Source of the DNA: Schizophyllum amplum
Taxonomy: Eukaryota; Basidiomycota; Agaricomycetes; Agaricales; Schizophyllaceae
Length of the DNA stretch: 64,000 bases
NCBI GenBank assembly: GCA_007026445.1
Contig: VDMD01000004.1
Location: 558,001 to 622,000 of the forward strand
Direction: 5' to 3'
The position numbers and the translations under genes are program-made. The stretch's first letter is position 1. The number at the start of each line of letters is the position of its first letter. The notes beneath the pieces were generated by a model. That model was not told the origin of the DNA. It searched no databases and saw only the letters and a list, made by a program, of their open reading frames with translations. Below are positions 60,700 through 64,000 of the stretch, in pieces.

Positions 60700-62580
60700 A
60701 TGCCTCCGCGTCGTGTACCATCGACTGGTTCTGCTATCCCTTCCCGCGCGTCGAGCCCAGTAGTCGAGGAAGATGAGGTGAGCGAGCGCGCATTTGTTTG
60801 AGGTGCGATCTCATGTGACGTGCCTGGCAGACTCCGTACTTCGACTCTATCGACGAGCTGCAATCCCATGTATGCGCCTTTGCTACCAGACCGTGCCCGT
60901 CGCTGCGGCTGAACGTCCTTTTTCCTCATGACGAAAGGGCATCAATGTCCAGGACATCTTAAAGCTCAAGGTACGTGCTAGCTATATCTACCACGTTGAA
61001 GCCTCACCATAATGGCAGTCGGCCGCTATCAACACGGTGTCCGGCGTCAATATGACTACCCGCCGGCACTTGCTCAAGATTAAGGTGCATATATGCGCAG
61101 ATGTTCGTACTCTGCCAACTTCAGACCCGCAGGGCATGTCGGAGGCGAAAGTGGAGAAGATCAAGGTACGTTTCCTTCCTTCTCGAGTCTCCTCTGCTTA
61201 ATAGCGCTCCAGGAAGCCGCACATAAAATTCTGGTACATTTACCGCACGCGCATCGACCAGAACTGAAGTAGTGGGAACAGGGCTCCTCTTTCGCGACGG
61301 GTGTCGAAATCCAGGACAAGCGGAAACGCGTGAATGTCATCAGCACAGGAAGCAAGGCTGTCGATGGCATTCTTGGTGGTATGTTCTCGTCAGCCTTGGT
61401 GCATCGGCCGTTCTCAACTAATTCAGGTGGTCTTATGTCGCAATCCATATCTGAAGGTTCTTGTTTTTATCCCGATAGTCGAAGGCTCGCTGATAGAACC
61501 GGAAAGTCTACGGCGAGTTCCGTACTGGAAAGACGCAGCTGGCGCACACGATGAGCGTGATCACGCAGCTTCCCCCGGATCTCGGTGGGGCATCGGGCAA
61601 GGTCGCGTACATCGACACGGAGGGCACGTTCAGGCCGGATCGTATAAGGTCGATTGCGGAGCGTTTTGGCGTGGATGGCAATATGGCTCTTGAGAACATT
61701 CTATATGGTATGCTGCGCCTTGCGTTCGCTCGCTTATATTTACATGAACTCCTAGCGAGGGCCTTCAATAGCGAGCATCAGGTTCGACAAGCGTGCTCAA
61801 TGGCCGTGACGGTGACATTAATGCGTGTTTTATTCGTTAAAGATGGAACTCATCAATGAATGTTCCTCAAGATTCGCAGAGGATAAAGACTTCCGCCTGC
61901 TCGTATGCATTCCGGATTCCATTCTCTCGATTATACTTAAAGGCTAACCTTATGCAGATCGTCGACAGCATCATGGCCTTGTTCAGAGTAGATTATTCAG
62001 GTCGAGGGGAGCTGAGCGAGCGTCAGCAAAAGGTCTAGACTGCGGCACCGGACATCGAACTGCTAATTCACATTGTCGAACGCTTCACAGCTCGCTCAGG
62101 TGCGTGATGTTGGTTTCACTCCGCTCAGTTTCCTGATTCTCGCCTAGATGCTGTCCAAACTGACGAAGCTTTCGGAGGAATACAATGTTCTTTCCGTTTC
62201 TATCTTGCTGTGAATGCCCTCGCCTTATTGTCCTTACAGATTGCGATCCTTTTGACGAACCAAGTACAATGTAAGTCATCATTTTCTCCCCCGACGTCGG
62301 CTCAACATCACCCCTCTCTAGCCGACCCTGGCGCGACGATGACCTTCGTCGCGGGCGGTGCGCTCAAACCTATTGGCGGGCACATTTTATCGCACGCGTC
62401 AGCTACGCGCATGTTCTTGCGCAAGGGTATGCATATCTCGTGTCTTCCACCGCAATTACTAACGGCTCCATTATCACAGGACGCGCAGAAGAGCGCGTTG
62501 CCAAGCTAGTCGATAGCCCGGATCGACCAGAAAGCGAGGCTTCATATAAGCTCGACGAAGGCGGCTGGTCGGACGTCTAA
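60700..62580 (+). CDS. DMC1: Meiotic recombinase Dmc1
   Basis: RecA-family strand-exchange protein of meiosis. About eleven small exons. [20 protein letters not shown], then [62 protein letters not shown] (helix-hairpin-helix domain), [20 protein letters not shown] and [11 protein letters not shown], then [20 protein letters not shown] (Walker A), [59 protein letters not shown] (Walker B), [29 protein letters not shown] and the end [18 protein letters not shown]. The MTTR block and ISE/LSHA pattern point to Dmc1 rather than Rad51. Frame is clean with normal GT-AG introns; the exon around 62050-62200 ([16 protein letters not shown]) is present. About 340 residues. Confidence 0.93.
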
Positions 62581-63403
62581 TTCGTCACCTTGTCGCCTCT
62601 CCACCTCGATGGCCTCTTGGCTCTGCTCTGCTGCTCGTGCTCCTGCTTTTCCGGCTTCCTGCGCTTCGCCTGCTCCCGTTTTCTTTATCTGACATGCTCG
62701 CTTCAACTGTGCTCTCATTTCGGTAGTGCTTGTTGCTCTGATCTCGGCGTCTCGTGCTATGTGCTACGTAGTACCGTACGTGGCGATCCGACGCTCCTTC
62801 ATGCTCTCGCTCTCTGTTCGACCTGTTCGGCCATACTGCTCAATGCTGGTATGTGCACTCCGCTCGCTGTCAGTATATGTACCTCATCGTACAGTTATAC
62901 TCTATTTGACTACTAGTAATCTCTAGTAATACGTACCGCAAGTCGGTGGCGCTCTCAGCTCCGCGTGTGCAGGTCGGCGGATGCTCTGGGTACCTACGTA
63001 CCTCTGACTACGTACGTACGTATATGGCTCACAGCATTGCAGCTCCATATATAAGTACGAGTGTGGGATGTCAACTTGCAGGCGCTGACTTTTGCGGGCG
63101 TTGCATGCACGCATATCGGTGTCGAATGTCCAAGGACATGGACACTAGAGAGAAGTTCAGCCTTCGCCGCAAACCAACAAAGCGCCGGATCGTGCAGACA
63201 TATTGTGCACATGGTCGACCTGATCCTGGCCTGATCCGCCTCCTGCTGAGTCCTCTCACCCATGCGCTTGAGCAGAGATACGTGCCGGCCAACGTGCGAT
63301 CCTGCCCTATCCGACTCAATGAAACCGTTTAAATACCGCGATTCGCCATCCAACGCGAAACGAGTGCATCCCCTCCACCGTCGCCTGACAGACCCCTGGT
63401 GCC
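62581..63403. other. Intergenic region, 0.8 kb
   Basis: Contains a run of gtac/tacg words (62989-63028, cctacgtacctctgactacgtacgtacgta) and a TATA-like ccaTATATAAGt at about 63048. A second AT-rich word, gTTTAAATAcc at about 63327, lies 75 bp before the RNase start. Short frames only; no gene. Confidence 0.4.
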
Positions 63404-64000
63404 ATGGCCTTCGTTCCCATCGTCTCCGGTCTCCTGCTGTCCTCTGTCGCAGTGGCCACCGCGCATCGGCGCGACAACGTTTCACAGGTCCCGGACACCT
63501 ATCCGGACTTCGCTACTTGCAGTAGCATCCCGTCGTTCTTTTCCTGCGAGAACACGACGGAGATCACGAACACCTGCTGCTCACCCACCCCTGGAGGTCT
63601 CGTGTTGCAGACCCAGTTCTGGTCAACGTATACGGGACTGGAGGATGAAGGACAACTGCTGCCCAGGTCAAGCTGGACGATCCACGGGCTTTGGCCGGAT
63701 AATTGTGATGGGTGCGTGTGGTGCTTCGTAATTGTCGTTGCGTCGCTCACATATTCTTCCAGGACGTACGAATCCTACTGTGACTTGACGAGACAATACG
63801 ATCCGAACCCCTCCCCGAGCACCCTCGATGATGGGACTGAGGTTCCTGCTTATGACGGTCCCGGCGTCGACACATTTGTGAAGGACTTCGGCAGGGATGA
63901 TCTTCTGACCTACAGTGCGTGTGTCGTCTTATTCATGGACCCCTATTCGGCTGACCCATATCGCTCGACAGTGAACGCGTACTGGATTAATCAAGGCGGC
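63404..64000 (+). CDS. Secreted ribonuclease T2, 3' end beyond window
   Basis: Acid endoribonuclease secreted for RNA scavenging. A signal peptide (MAFVPIVSGLLLSSVAVATA) precedes a Cys-rich mature part: DFATCSSIPSFFSCENTT, NTCCSPTPGGLVLQTQFW, then the first catalytic motif SSWTIHGLWPDNCDG with its catalytic His. A GTGCGT intron follows, then TYESYCDLTRQYDPNP and an acidic loop, VDTFVKDFGRDDLL. A second intron precedes MNAYWINQGG at the window edge. The second catalytic motif (the Glu/His/Lys block) would be to the right and is not visible. Frame is clean and exon edges are canonical. Confidence 0.9.
   Translation, partial: MAFVPIVSGLLLSSVAVATAHRRDNVSQVPDTYPDFATCSSIPSFFSCENTTEITNTCCSPTPGGLVLQTQFWSTYTGLEDEGQLLPRSSWTIHGLWPDNCDGCVWCFVIVVASLTYSSRTYESYCDLTRQYDPNPSPSTLDDGTEVPAYDGPGVDTFVKDFGRDDLLTYSACVVLFMDPYSADPYRSTVNAYWINQGG

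Noticed and set aside
62989..63028. Run of tacgtacgta words as a telomere-like or satellite repeat
   Set aside because: Only a few units, not a known fungal telomere motif.

Overview
This window looks like a chromosomal piece of an Agaricomycete fungus, probably a polypore-type wood decayer (order inferred, not proven). Reasons: protein-coding genes on both strands, very many short introns of about 45-75 bp, GC-rich codon use, tight intergenic spacing, and an HD (MAT-A type) mating-type locus at the left end. No rRNA, tRNA or CRISPR array was recognised.

Layout. 1-6621 is the mating-type homeodomain region: an HD2 gene running off the left edge (1-1175, minus), a divergent HD1 gene (1698-3709, plus) with a 250-bp inverted-repeat element in the shared promoter, and a second HD2 gene (4362-6621, minus) with no visible HD1 partner. 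7.1-8.15 kb holds a short orphan gene, and 8.15-10.3 kb has no convincing gene. 10.3-15.7 kb, all plus strand: an Sfp1-like zinc-finger protein, an apparently RRM-less CstF-64 hinge/C-terminal protein, a complex I 39-kDa (NDUFA9)-like protein and a fructosamine-3-kinase-like protein. 16.05-20.1 kb encodes RPB2. 20.3-22.6 kb (minus) encodes a PTM1/GOST-type seven-helix protein, divergent from a sorting nexin 4/Atg24 gene (22.8-24.7 kb). 25.3-36.9 kb holds two paralogous Zn2Cys6 regulators in inverted orientation, enclosing REV7, CWC25 and a stand-alone voltage-sensor-like membrane protein. 37.3-41.8 kb has two uncharacterised genes. 42.3-47.1 kb has SURF1 divergent from SLA2. 48.2-54.2 kb has three uncharacterised genes plus a probable non-autonomous transposon (52.56-53.43 kb). 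54.7-62.6 kb has an unrecognised zinc-finger protein divergent from TFIIIB subunit BDP1, then the meiotic recombinase DMC1. A secreted RNase T2 runs off the right edge.

How the genes relate. The HD genes form one functional unit: HD1 and HD2 proteins from compatible mates heterodimerise to switch on dikaryotic development. The rest is mostly housekeeping (transcription, splicing, endocytosis, autophagy, respiration, translesion synthesis, meiosis) and is not an operon or pathway cluster.

A caution on sequence quality: RPB2 and several other conserved genes carry single-base deletions, mostly in or beside short homopolymer runs, while the protein is otherwise conserved. These look like consensus errors rather than pseudogenes. 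CDS spans below are genomic extents from start to stop codon including introns; exon edges are my reading of splice sites and frame.
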